A DNA stretch of 64,000 bases from Strongylocentrotus purpuratus (lineage: Eukaryota; Echinodermata; Echinoidea; Camarodonta; Strongylocentrotidae). Positions 21,601 through 34,260 of the stretch are shown piece after piece (positions within the stretch are counted from its first letter, which is position 1; every line of letters begins with the position of its first letter). The DNA lies in contig NW_022145558.1 in NCBI RefSeq assembly GCF_000002235.5, positions 1,362,501-1,426,500 of the forward strand, given 5' to 3'. Both the position numbers and the translations under genes were made by a program. Under the pieces are notes generated by a model, which was not told the DNA's origin, did no database searches, and was given only the letters and a program-made list of their open reading frames with translations.

Positions 21601-24600
21601 AAGCGCAGAAGCTTTGACGTTTCATAAAGTTATGAGAAAAAGCAGACGTTAGGGTGTACTGTTCTCGACCCTTATTCCTTATCTGGATTCAGTTCTACCC
21701 CTCCCGCGCGAAGCGCAAAAGCTTTGGCGTTTTATTAAATTATTAGAGAAAGTAGACGATTCGTTGAACCGTGCTCGACTCTCTTAATCCTTGTTTGAAT
21801 TCAGTTTTTCCCTCTCCTTTGATATTTTATTACATTTTTAGAGAAAGTAGACGATTTGTTGCACCGTTTTCGATTCTTAAAGCCCTATTTATCTAAATTC
21901 AGTTACCCCCTTCCCGCGCGAAGCGCGAAAAAGCTTAGACGTTTTATTTAATTATTAGAGAAAGTAGACAATTTGCTGTACCGTTCTCGACTATTAATCC
22001 TTGTCTGAATTCAGTTTCTCCCCCGGACGCGCAAAGCGCGGAAGCTTTGACGTTTCATTCAATTATGAGAAAAAGCAGACGTTTGGGTGTACTGTTCTCG
22101 ACTCGTAATCCTTATCTGGATTCAGTTCTCCCCCTCCCGCGCAAAGCGCGGAAGTTTTGACATTTCATAAAGTTATGAGAAAAAGCAGACGTTTGGGTGT
22201 ACTGTTCTCGACTCTTAATCATTATCTGGATTCAGTTCTCCCCCTCCCGCGCGAAGCGCGAAAGTTTTGGCGTTTTATTTAATTATTAGAGAAAGAAGAC
22301 GAATTGCTGTACCGTGCTCGACTCTCTTAGTCTTTGTCTTAATTCAGTTTCTCCCCCTCCCGCGCAAAGCGCAGAAGCTTTGACATTTCATTAAATAATG
22401 AAAAAAAGCAGACGTTTGGGTGTACTGTTCTCGACTCTTAATCCTTGTCTGAATTCAGTTTCTCCACCTCCCGCGCAAAGCGCGAAAGTTATGGCGTTTT
22501 ATTTAATTATTAGAGAAAGTAGACGATTTGCTGTACCGTGCTCGACTCTCTTAGTCCTTGTCTTAATTCAGTTTCTCCCCCTCCTGCGCAAAGCGCGGTA
22601 GCTTTGACGTTTCATTAAATTATGAGAAAAAGCAGACGTTTGGGTGTACTGTTCTCGACTCTTAATCCTTATCTGGATTCAGTTCTCCCCCTCCCGCGTG
22701 AAGCGCGGAAGTTTTGGCGTTTCATTAAATTATTATCAAAAGAAGACGATTTGCTGTACCGTGCTTGACTCTCTCAGTACTTGTCTTAATTCAGCTTCTC
22801 CCCCTCCCGCGCGGAGCGCGGAAACTTTGACGTTTCATTAAATAATAAGAAAAAGGAGACGTTTGGGTGGTCTGTTCTCGAATGTTAATCCTTGTCTGAA
22901 TTCAGTTTCTCCCCCTCCCGCGCAAAGTGCGGAAGCTTTACAGTTTAATGAAGTTATGAGAAAAAGAAGACGATTTGCTGTACCGTGCTCGACTCTCTCA
23001 GTACTTGTCTTAATTCAGTTTCTCCCCCTCCCGCGCAAAGCGCTGAAGCTTTGACGTTTCATTAAATTATGAGAAAAAGCAGACGTTTGGGTGTATTGTT
23101 CTCGACTGTTAATCCTCATCTGGATTCAGTTCTCCCCCTCCCGCGCAAAGCGCAGAAGCTTTGACGTTTCATAAAGTTATGAGAAAAAGCAGACGTTTGG
23201 GTGTACTGTTCTCGACCCTTATTCCTTATCTGGATTCAGTTCTACCCCTCCCGCGCGAAGCGCGAAAGCTTTGGCGTTTCATTAAATTATTAGAGAAAGT
23301 AGACGATTCGTTGAACCGTGCTCGACTCTCTTAATCCTTGTTTGAATTCAGTTTTTCCCTCTCCTTTTATATTTTATTACATTTTTAGAGAAAGTAGACG
23401 ATTTGTTGCACCGTTTTCGATTCTTAAAGCCCTATTTATCTAAATTCAGTTACCCCCTTCTCGCGCGAAGCTCGAAAAAGCTTAGACGTTTAATATAATT
23501 ATTAGAGAAAGTAGACGATTTTCTGTACCGTTCTCGACTGTTAATCCTTGTCTTGATTCAGTTTCTCCCCACCCGCGCAAAGCGCGGAAGCTTGGACATT
23601 TCATTAATGGGTGTACTGTTCTCGACTCTTAATCCCTATCTGGAATCAGTTCTCCCCCTCCCATGTAAAGCGCGGAAGTTTTGCCGTTTCATTAAATTAT
23701 TATAAAAAGAAGACGATTTGCTGTACCGTTCTCGACTGTTAATCCTTTTCTGAATAAAGTTTCTCCCCCTCCCGCGCAAAGCGCGGAAGCTTTGACGTTT
23801 CATGAAGTTATGAGAAAAAGCCTACGTTCGGGTGTACTGTTCTCGACTCTTAATCCTTACCTGGATTCAATTCCCCCCCTCCCCCGCGAAGCGCGAAAGG
23901 TATGGCGTTTTATTTAATTATTAGAGAAAGAAGACGATTTGCTGTACCGTGCTTGACTCTCTTAGTCCTTGTCTTAATTCAGTTTCTTCCCCTCCCGCGC
24001 AAAGCGCGAAAGTTTTGTCGTTTCATTAAATTAGTATGAAAAGAAGACGTTCGGGTGTACTATTCTCGACTCTTAATCCTTATCTGGATTCAGTTCCCCC
24101 CTCCCGCGCGAAGCGCGAAATTTATGGCGTTTTATTCAATTATTAGAGAAAGTAGACGATTTGCTGTACCGTGCTCGACTCTCTCAGTTCTTGTCTTAAT
24201 TCAGTTTCTCCCCCTCCTGCGCAAAGCGCGGAAGCTTTGACGTTTCATAAAGTTATGAGAAAAAGCAGACATTCGGGCGTACTATTCTCGACTCTTAATC
24301 CTTATCTGGATTGAGTTCCCCCCTCCCGCGCGAAGCGCTAAAGTTATGGCGTTTTATTTAATTATTAGAGAAAGTAGACGATTTGCTGTACCGTGCTCGA
24401 CTCTCTCAGTTCTTGTCTTAATTCAGTTTCTCCCCCTCCTGCGCAAAGCGCGGAAGCTTTGACGTTTCATTAAATTATGAGAAAAAGCAGACGTTTGGGT
24501 GTACTGTTCTTGACTCTTAATCCTTATCTTGATTCAGTTCTCCCCCTCCCGCACAAAGCGCGGAAGCTTTGACATTTCATAAAGTTATGAGAAAAAGCAG

Positions 24601-24702
24601 ACGTTTGGGTGTACTGTTCTCGACTCTTAATCCTTATCTGGATTCAGTTCCCCCCTCCCGCGAGAAGCGCGAAAGTTTTGGCGTTTTATTAAATTATTAT
24701 GA

Positions 24703-27700
24703 AAAGAAGACGATTCGTAAAACCGTTTTCGATTCTTAAAGCCCTATTGATCTAAATTCAGTTCTCCCCCTCCCGCGTGAAGCGTGGAAGTTTTGGCGTT
24801 TAATCAAATTATTATGAAAAGGAGACGATTTGCTGTACCGTTATCGACTGTTAATCCTTGTCTGAATTCAGTTTCTCCACTTCCCGCGCAAAGCGCGGAA
24901 GCTTTGACGTTTCATAAAGTTATGAGAAAAAGCAGACGTTTGGGTGTACTGTTCTCGACTCTTAATCCTTATCTAGATTCAGTTCTCCCCATCTCGCGAG
25001 AAGCGCGAAAGTTTTGGCGTTTTATTAAATTATTATAAAAAGAAGACGATTCGTTAAACCGTGCTCGACTCTCTCAGTTCTTGTCTTAATTCAGTTTCTC
25101 CCCCTCCTGCGCAAAGCGCGGAAGCTTTGACGTTTCATAAAGTTATGAGAAAAAGCAGACATTCGGGCGTACTATTCTCGACTCTTAATCCTTATCTGGA
25201 TTGAGTTCCCCCCTCCCGCGAGAAGCGCGACAGTTTTGGCGTTTTATTTAATTATTAGAGAAAGAAGACGATTGCTGTACCGTGCTCGACTCTCTTAGTC
25301 CTTGTCTTTATTCAGTTTCTTCCCCTCCCCCGCAAAGCGCGAAAGTTTTGGCGTTCATTAAATTATTATAAAAAGAAGACGATTCGTTAATCCGTTTCCG
25401 ATTCTTAAAGCCCTGTTTATCTAAATTCAGTTCTCCCTCTCCCGCGTGAAGCGTGGAAGTTTTGGCGTTTTATTAAATTATTAGAGAAAGTAGACGATTC
25501 GTTGAACCGTGCTCGACTATCTTAATCTTTGTTTGAATTCAGTTTTTCCCTCTCGTTTGACATTTCATTAATTTTTTAGAGAAAGTAGACGATTCGTTGC
25601 ATCGTTTTCGATTCTTAAAGCCCAAATCATCTAAATTCAGTTACCCCCTTCCCGCGCGAAGCGCGAAAAAGCTTAGACGTTTGATTTAATTATTGGAGAA
25701 AGTAGACGATTTGCTGTACCGTTCTCGACTTTTAATCCTTGTCTAAATTCAGTTTCTGCCACTCGCGCGGAAGCTTTGACGTTTCATTAAATTATGAGAA
25801 AAAGCAGACGTTTGGGTGTACTGTTATCGATTCTTAATCCTTGTCTGAATTCAGTTTCTACCCCTCCCGCGCAAAGCGCGGAAGCTTTAAAGTTTCATAA
25901 AGTTATGAGAAAAAGCAGACGTTTGGGTGTACCGTTCTCGACTCTTAATCCTTATCTGGATTCAGTTCTCCCCTTCCCACGCGAAGCGCGAAAGTTTTGG
26001 CAATTTATTTAATTATTAGAGAAAGTAGAAGATTTGCTGTATCGTGCTCGACTTTCTCAGTCCTTGTCTTACTTCAGTTTCTCCCCCTCCTGCGCAAAGC
26101 GCGGAAGGTTTGACGTTTCATTAAATTATGAGAAAAAGCAGACGTTTGGGTGTACTGTTCTCGACTCTTAATCCCTATCTGGATTCAGTTCTCTCCCTCC
26201 CGCGTGAAGCGCGGAAGTTTTGGCGTTTCATTAAATTATTATAAAAAGAAGACGATTTGCTGTACCGTTCTCGACTGTTAATCCTTTTCTGAATAAAGTT
26301 ACTCCCCCTCCCGCGCAAAGCGCGGAAGCTTTGACGCTTCATAAAGTTATGAGAAAAAGCAGACGTTCGGGTGTACTGTTCTCGACTCTTAATCCTTATC
26401 TGGATTCAGTTCCCCCCTCCCGCGCGAAGCGCAAAAAGTATGGCGTTTTATTTAATTATTAGAGAAAGAAGACGATTTGCTGTACCGTGCTTGACTCTCT
26501 TAGTCCTTGTCTTAATTCAGTTTCTTCCCCTCCCGCGCAAAGCGCGAAAGTTTTGGCGTTTCATTAAATTATTATAAAAAGAAGACGATTCGTAAAACCG
26601 TTTTCGATTCTTAAAGCCCTATTGATCTAAATTCAGTTCTCCCCCTCCCGCGTGAAGCGTGGAAGTTTTGGCGTTTAATCAAATTATTATGAAAAGGAGA
26701 CGATTTGCTGTACCGTTATCGACTGTTAATCCTTGTCTGAATTCAGTTTCTCCACTTCCCGCGCAAAGCGCGGAAGCTTTGACGTTTCATAAAGTTATGA
26801 GAAAAAGCAGACGTTTGGGTGTACTGTTCTCGACTCTTAATCCTTATCTAGATTCAGTTCTCCCCATCTCGCGAGAAGCGCGAAAGTTTTGGCGTTTTAT
26901 TAAATTATTATAAAAAGAAGACGATTCGTTAAACCGTGCTCGACTCTCTCAGTTCTTGTCTTAATTCAGTTTCTCCCCCTCCTGCGCAAAGCGCGGAAGC
27001 TTTGACGTTTCATAAAGTTATGAGAAAAAGCAGACATTCGGGCGTACTATTCTCGACTCTTAATCCTTATCTGGATTGAGTTCCCCCCTCCCGCGAGAAG
27101 CGCGACAGTTTTGGCGTTTTATTTAATTATTAGAGAAAGAAGACGATTGCTGTACCGTGCTCGACTCTCTTAGTCCTTGTCTTTATTCAGTTTCTTCCCC
27201 TCCCCCGCAAAGCGCGAAAGTTTTGGCGTTCATTAAATTATTATAAAAAGAAGACGATTCGTTAATCCGTTTCCGATTCTTAAAGCCCTGTTTATCTAAA
27301 TTCAGTTCTCCCTCTCCCGCGTGAAGCGTGGAAGTTTTGGCGTTTTATTAAATTATTAGAGAAAGTAGACGATTCGTTGAACCGTGCTCGACTATCTTAA
27401 TCTTTGTTTGAATTCAGTTTTTCCCTCTCCTTTGACATTTCATTAAATTTTTAGAGAAAGTAGACGATTCGTTGCATCGTTTTCGATTCTTAAAGCCCAA
27501 ATCATCTAAATTCAGTTACCCCCTTCCCGCGCGAAGCGCGAAAAAGCTTAGACGTTTGATTTAATTATTGGAGAAAGTAGACGATTTGCTGTACCGTTCT
27601 CGACTTTTAATCCTTGTCTAAATTCAGTTTCTGCCACTCGCGCGGAAGCTTTGACGTTTCATTAAATTATGAGAAAAAGCAGACGTTTGGGTGTACTGTT

Positions 27701-28452
27701 ATCGATTCTTAATCCTTGTCTGAATTCAGTTTCTATTCCTCCCGCGCAAAGCGCGGAAGCTTTTAAGTTTCATAAAGTTATGAGAAAAAGCAGACGTTTG
27801 GGTGTACCGTTCTCGACTCTTAATCCTTATCTGGATTCAGTTCTCCCCTTCCCACGCGAAGCGCGAAAGTTTTGGCAATTTATTTAATTATTAGAGAAAG
27901 TAGAAGATTTGCTGTATCGTGCTCGACTTTCTCAGTCCTTGTCTTACTTCAGTTTCTCCCCCTCCTGCGCAAAGCGCGGAAGGTTTGACGTTTCATTAAA
28001 TTATGAGAAAAAGCAGACGTTTGGGTGTACTGTTCTCGACTCTTAATCCCTATCTGGATTCAGTTCTCTCCCTCCCGCGTGAAGCGCGGAAGTTTTGGCG
28101 TTTCATTAAATTATTATAAAAAGAAGACGATTTGCTGTACCGTTCTCGACTGTTAATCCTTTTCTGAATAAAGTTACTCCCCCTCCCGCGCAAAGCGCGG
28201 AAGCTTTGACGCTTCATAAAGTTATGAGAAAAAGCAGACGTTCGGGTGTACTGTTCTCGACTCTTAATCCTTATCTGGATTCAGTTCCCCCCTCCCGCGC
28301 GAAGCGCAAAAAGTATGGCGTTTTATTTAATTATTAGAGAAAGAAGACGATTTGCTGTACCGTGCTTGACTCTCTTAGTCCTTGTCTTAATTCAGTTTCT
28401 TCCCCTCCCGCGCAAAGCGCGAAAGTTTTGGCGTTTCATTAAATTATTATAA
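24703..28452 (+). repeat. higher-order tandem duplication, 2 x 1875 bp
   Basis: Two copies of 17 units lie side by side (about 24703-26577 and 26578-28452). Matching positions such as 24784/26659, 25794/27669 and 26371/28246 are 1875 bp apart. The copies differ at only a few sites, for example CTCGTTTGAC against CTCCTTTGAC near 25554 and 27429. Confidence 0.9.
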
Positions 28453-31400
28453 AAAGAAGACGATTCGTTAAACCGTTTTCGATTCTTAAAGCCCTATTTA
28501 TCTAAATTCAGTTCTCCTCCTCCCGCGTGAAGCGTGGAAGTTTTGGCGTTTCATTAAATTATTATGAAAAGGAGACGATTTGCTGTACCGTTATCGACTC
28601 TTAATCCTTATCTGGATTCAGTTCCCCCCCTCCCGCGCAAAGCGCGAAAGTTTTGGCGTTTCATTAAATTATTATAAAAAGAAGACGATTCGTTAAACCG
28701 TTTTCGATTCTTAAAGCCCTATTTATCTAAATTCAGTTCTCCTCCTCCCGCGTGAAGCGTGGAAGTTTTGGCGTTTCATTAAATTATTATGAAAAGGAGA
28801 CGATTTGCTGTACCGTTATCGACTCTTAATCCTTATCTGGATTCAGTTCCCCCCCTCCCGCGCGAAGCGCTAAAGTTATGGCGTTTTATTTAATTATTAG
28901 AGAAAGTAGACGATTTGCTGTACCGTGCTCGACTCTCTCAGTTCTTGTCTTAATTCAGTTTCTCCCCCTCCTGCGCAAAGCGCGGAAGCTTTGACGTTTC
29001 ATTAAGTTATGAGAAAAAGCAGACGTTTGGGTGTACTGTTCTCGACTCTTAATCCTTATCTGGATTCAGTTCCCCCCTCCCGCGAGAAGCGCGAAAGTTT
29101 TGGCGTTTTATTAAATTATTATGAAAAGAAGACGATTCGTAAAACCGTTTTCGATTCTTAAAGCCCTATTGATCTAAATTCAGTTCTCCCCCTCCCGCGT
29201 GAAGCGTGGAAGTTTTGGCGTTTAATCAAATTATTATGAAAAGGAGACGATTTGCTGTACCGTTATCGACTGTTAATCCTTGTCTGAATTCAGTTTCTCC
29301 ACTTCCCGCGCAAAGCGCGGAAGCTTTGACGTTTCATAAAGTTATGAGAAAAAGCAGACGTTTGGGTGTACTGTTCTCGACTCTTAATCCTTATCTAGAT
29401 TCAGTTCTCCCCATCTCGCGAGAAGCGCGAAAGTTTTGGCGTTTTATTAAATTATTATAAAAAGAAGACGATTCGTTAAACCGTTTTCGATTCTTAAAGC
29501 CCTATTTATCTAAATTCAGTTCTCCCCCTCCCGCGTGAAGCGTGGAAGTTTTGGCATTTAATCAAATTATTATGAAAAGGAGACGATTTGCTGTACCGTT
29601 ATCGACTGTTAATCCTTGTCTGAATTCAGTTTCTCCCCCTCCCGCGCAAAGCGCGGAAGCTTTGACGTTTCATAAATTTATGAGAAAAAGCAGACATTCG
29701 GGTGTACTATTCTCGACTCTTAATCCTTATCTGGATTCAGTTCCCCCCTCCCGCGAGAAGCGCGAAAGTTTTGGCGTTTTATTTAATTATTAGAGAAAGA
29801 AGACGATTGCTGCACCGTGCTCGACTCTCTTTGTCCTTGTCTTTATTCAGTTTCTTCCCCTCCCGCGCAAAGCGCGAAAGTTTTGACGTTTCATTAAATT
29901 ATTATAAAAAGAAGACGATTCGTTAATCCGTTTTCGATTCTTAAAGCCCTATTTATCTAAATTCAGTTCTTCCCCTCCCGCGTGAAGCGTGGAAGTTTTG
30001 GCGTTTAATCAAATTATTATGAAAAGGAGACGTTTTGCTGTACCGTTATCGACTGTTAATCCTTGTCTAAATTCAGTTTCTCCCCCTCCCGCGCAAAGCG
30101 CGGAAGCTTTGACGTTTCATAAAGTTATGAGAAAAAGCAGACATTCGGGTGTACTATTCTCGACGCTTAATCCTTATCTGGATTCAGTTCCACCCTCCTG
30201 CGCGAAGCGCGAAAGTTTTGACGTTTCATTAAATTATTATAAAAAGAAGACGATTCGTTAATCCGTTTTCGATTCTTAAAGCCCTATTTATCTAAATTCA
30301 GTTCTTCCCCTCCCGCGTGAAGCGTGGAAGTTATGGCTTTTTATTTAATTATTAGAGAAAGTAGACGATTTGCTGTACCGTGCTCGACTCTCTTTGTCCT
30401 TGTCTTTATTCAGTTTCTTCCCCTCCCGCGCAAAGCGCGAAAGTTTTGACGTTTCATTAAATTATGAGAAAAAGCAGACGTTTGGGTGTACTGTTCTTGA
30501 CTCTTAATCCTTATCTTGATTCAGTTCTCCCCCTTCCGCACAAAGCGCGGAAGCTTTGACATTTCATAAAGTTATGAGAAAAAGCAGACGTTTGGGTGTA
30601 CTGTTCTCGACTCTTAATCCTTATCTGGATTCAGTTCCCCCCTCCCGCGAGAAGCGCGAAAGTTTTGGCGTTTTATTAAAATATTATAAAAAGAAGACGA
30701 TTCGTTAAACCGTTTTCGATTCTTAAAGCCCTATTTATCTAAATTCAGTTCTCTTCCTCCCGCGTGAAGCGTGGAAGTTTTGGCGTTTAATCAAATTATT
30801 ATGAAAAGGAGACGATTTGCTGTACCGTTATCGACTGTTAATCCTTGTCTGAATTCAGTTTCTCCACTTCCCGCGCAAAGCGCGGAAGCTTTGACGTTTC
30901 ATAAAGTTATGAGAAAAAGCAGACGTTTGGGTGTACTGTTCTCGACTCTTAATCCTTATCTAGATTCAGTTCTCCCCATCTCGCGAGAAGCGCGAAAGTT
31001 TTGGCGTTTTATTAAATTATTAGAGAAAGTAGACGATTTGCTGTACCGTGCTCGACTCTCTCAGTTCTTGTCTTAATTCAGTTTCTCCCCCTCCTTCGCA
31101 AAGCGCGGAAGCTTTGACGTTTCATTAAATTATGAGAAAAAGCAGACGTTTGGGTGTACTGTTCTTGACTCTTAATCCTTATCTGGATTCAGTTCTCCCC
31201 ATCTCGCGAGAAGCGCGAAAGTTTTGGCGTTTTATTAAAATATTATAAAAAGAAGACGATTCGTTAAACCGTTTTCGATTCTTAAAGCCCTATTTATCTA
31301 AATTCAGTTCTCTTCCTCCTGTGTGAAGCGTGGAAGTTTTGGCGTGTAATCAAATTATTATGAAAAGGAGACGATTTGCTGTACCGTTATCGACTGTTAA

Positions 31401-34260
31401 TCCTTGTTTGAATTCAGTTTCTCCCCCTCCCGCGCAAAGCGCGGAAGCTTTGACGTTTCATAAAGTTATGAGAAAAAGTAGACATTCGGGTGTACTATTC
31501 TCGACTCTTAATCCTTATCTGGATTCAGTTCCCCCCTCCCGCGAGAAGCACGAAAGTTTTGGCGTTTTATTTAATTATTAGAGAAAGAAGACGATTGCTG
31601 CACCGTGCTCGACTCTCTTTGTCCTTGTCTTTATTCAGTTTCTTCCCCTCCCGCGCAAAGCGCGAAAGTTTTGACGTTTCATTAAATTATTATAAAAAGA
31701 AGACGATTCGTTAATCCGTTTTCGATTCTTAAAGCCCTATTTATCTAAATTCAGTTCTTCCCCTCCCGCGTGAAGCGTGGAAGTTTTGGCGTTTAATCAA
31801 ATTATTATGAAAAGGAGACGATTTGCTGTACCGTTATCGACTGTTAATCCTTATCTGAATTCAGTTTCTCCACTTCCCGCGCAAAGCGCGGAAGCTTTGA
31901 CGTTTCATAAAGTTATGAGAAAAAGCAGACGTTTGGGTGTACCGTTCTCGACTCTTAATCCTTATCTAGATTCAGTTCTCCCCATCTCGCGAGAAGCGCG
32001 AAAGTTTTGGCGTTTTATTAAATTATTATAAAAAGAAGACGATTCGTTAAAAGCGTTTTCGATTCTTAAAGCCCTATTTATCTAAATTCAGTTCTCTTCC
32101 TCCCGCGTGAAGCGTGGAAGTTTTGGCGTTTAATCAAATTATTATGAAAAGGAGACGATTTGCTGTACCGTTATCGACTGTTAATCCTTGTCTGAATTCA
32201 GTTTCTCCCCCTCCCGCACAAAGCGCGGAAGCTTTGACGTTTCATAAAGTTATGAGAAAAAGCAGACATTCGGGTGTACTATTCTCGACTCTTAATCCTT
32301 TCCTGGATTCAGTTCCCCCCTCCCGCGAGAAGCGCGAAAGTTTTGGCGTTTTATTTAATTATTAGAGAAAGAAGACGATTGCTGCACCGTGCTCGACACT
32401 CTTTGTCCTTGTCTTTATTCAGTTTCTTCCCCTCCCGCGCAAAGCGCGAAAGTTTTGACGTTTCATTAAATTATTATAAAAAGAAGACGATTCGTTAATC
32501 CGTTTTCGATTCTTAAAGCCCTATTTATCTAAATTCAGTTCTTCCCCTCCCGCGTGAAGCGTGGAAGTTTTGGCGTTTAATCATATTATTATGAAAAGGA
32601 GACGATTTGCTGTACCGTTATCGACTGTTAATCCTTGTCTGAATTCAGTTTCTCCCCCTCCCGCGCAAAGCGCGGAAGCTTTAAAGTTTCATAAAGTTAT
32701 GAGAAAAAGCAGACGTTTGGATGTACCGTTCTCGACTCTTATTCCCTATCTGGATTCAGTTCTCCCCCTCCCGCGCGAAGCGCAAAAGTTTTGGCAATTT
32801 ATTAAATTATTAGAGAAAGTAGACGATTCGTTGAACCGTGCTCGACTCTCTTAATCCTTGTTAGAATTCAGTTTCTCCCTCTCCTTTGACATTTCATTAC
32901 ATTTTTAGAGAAAGTAGACGATTCGTTGCATCGTTTTCGATTCTTAAAGCCCTAATTATCTAAATTCAGTTACCCCCTTCCCGCGCGAAGCGCGAAAAAG
33001 CTTAGACGTTTGATTTAATTATTAGAGAAAGTAGACGATTTGCTGTACCGTTCTCGACTGTTATTCATTGTCTGAATTCAGTTTCTCCCCCTCCTGCGCA
33101 AAGCGCGGTAGCTTTGACGTTTCATTAAATCATGAGAAAAAGCAGACGTTCGGGTGTACTGTTCTCGAATCTTAATCCTTATCTGGATTCAGTTCTCCCC
33201 CTCCCGCGTGAAGCGCGGAAGCTTTGACATTTCATAAAGTTTTGAGAAAAAGCAGACGTTTGGGTGTATTGTTCTCGACTCTTAATCCTTATCTGGATTC
33301 AGTTTTCCATCTCCAGCGCAAAGCGCGAAAGTTTTGGCAATTTATTAAATTTTTAGAGAAAGTAGACGATTCGTTGAACCGTGCTCGACTATCTTAATCC
33401 TTGTTTGAATCCAGTTTCTTCCTCTCCTTTGATATTTCATTACATTTTTAGAGAAAGTAGACGATTTGCTGTACCGTGCTCGACTCTCTCAGTTCTTGTC
33501 TTAATTCAGTTTCTCCCCCTCCTGCGCAAAGCGCGGAAGCTTTGACGTTTCATTAAATTATGAGAAAAAGCAGACGTTTAGGTGTACTGTTCTTGACTCT
33601 TAATCCTTATCTTGATTCAGTTCTCCCCCTCCAGCGTGAAGCGTGGAAGTTTTGGCGTTTTATTAAATTATTAGACAAAGTAGACGATTTGCTGTACCGT
33701 TCTCGACTGTTATTCATTGTCTGAATTCAGTTTCTCCCCCTCCTGCGCAAAGCGCGGTAGCTTTGACGTTTCATTAAATCATGAGAAAAAGCAGACGTTT
33801 GGGTGTACTGTTCTCGAATCTTAATCCTTATCTGGATTCAGTTCTCCCCCTCCCGCGTGAAGCGCGGAAGCTTTGACATTTCATAAAGTTTTGAGAAAAA
33901 GCAGACGTTTGGGTGTATTGTTCTCGACTCTTAATCCTTATCTGGATTCATTTTTCCATCTCCAGCGCAAAGCGCGAAAGTTTTGGCAATTTATTACATT
34001 TTTAGAGAAAGTAGACGATTCGTTGAACCGTTTTCGATTCTTAAAGCCCTATTTATCTAAATTCAGTTCTCCCCCTCCCGCGTGAAGCGTGGAAGTTTTG
34101 GCGTTTAATCAAATTATTATGAAAAGGAGACGATTTGCTGTACCGTTATCGACTGTTAATCCTTGTCTGAATTCAGTTTCTCCACTTCCCGCGCAAAGCG
34201 CGGAAGCTTTGACGTTTCATAAAGTTATGAGAAAAAGCAGACATTCGGGTGTACTATTCT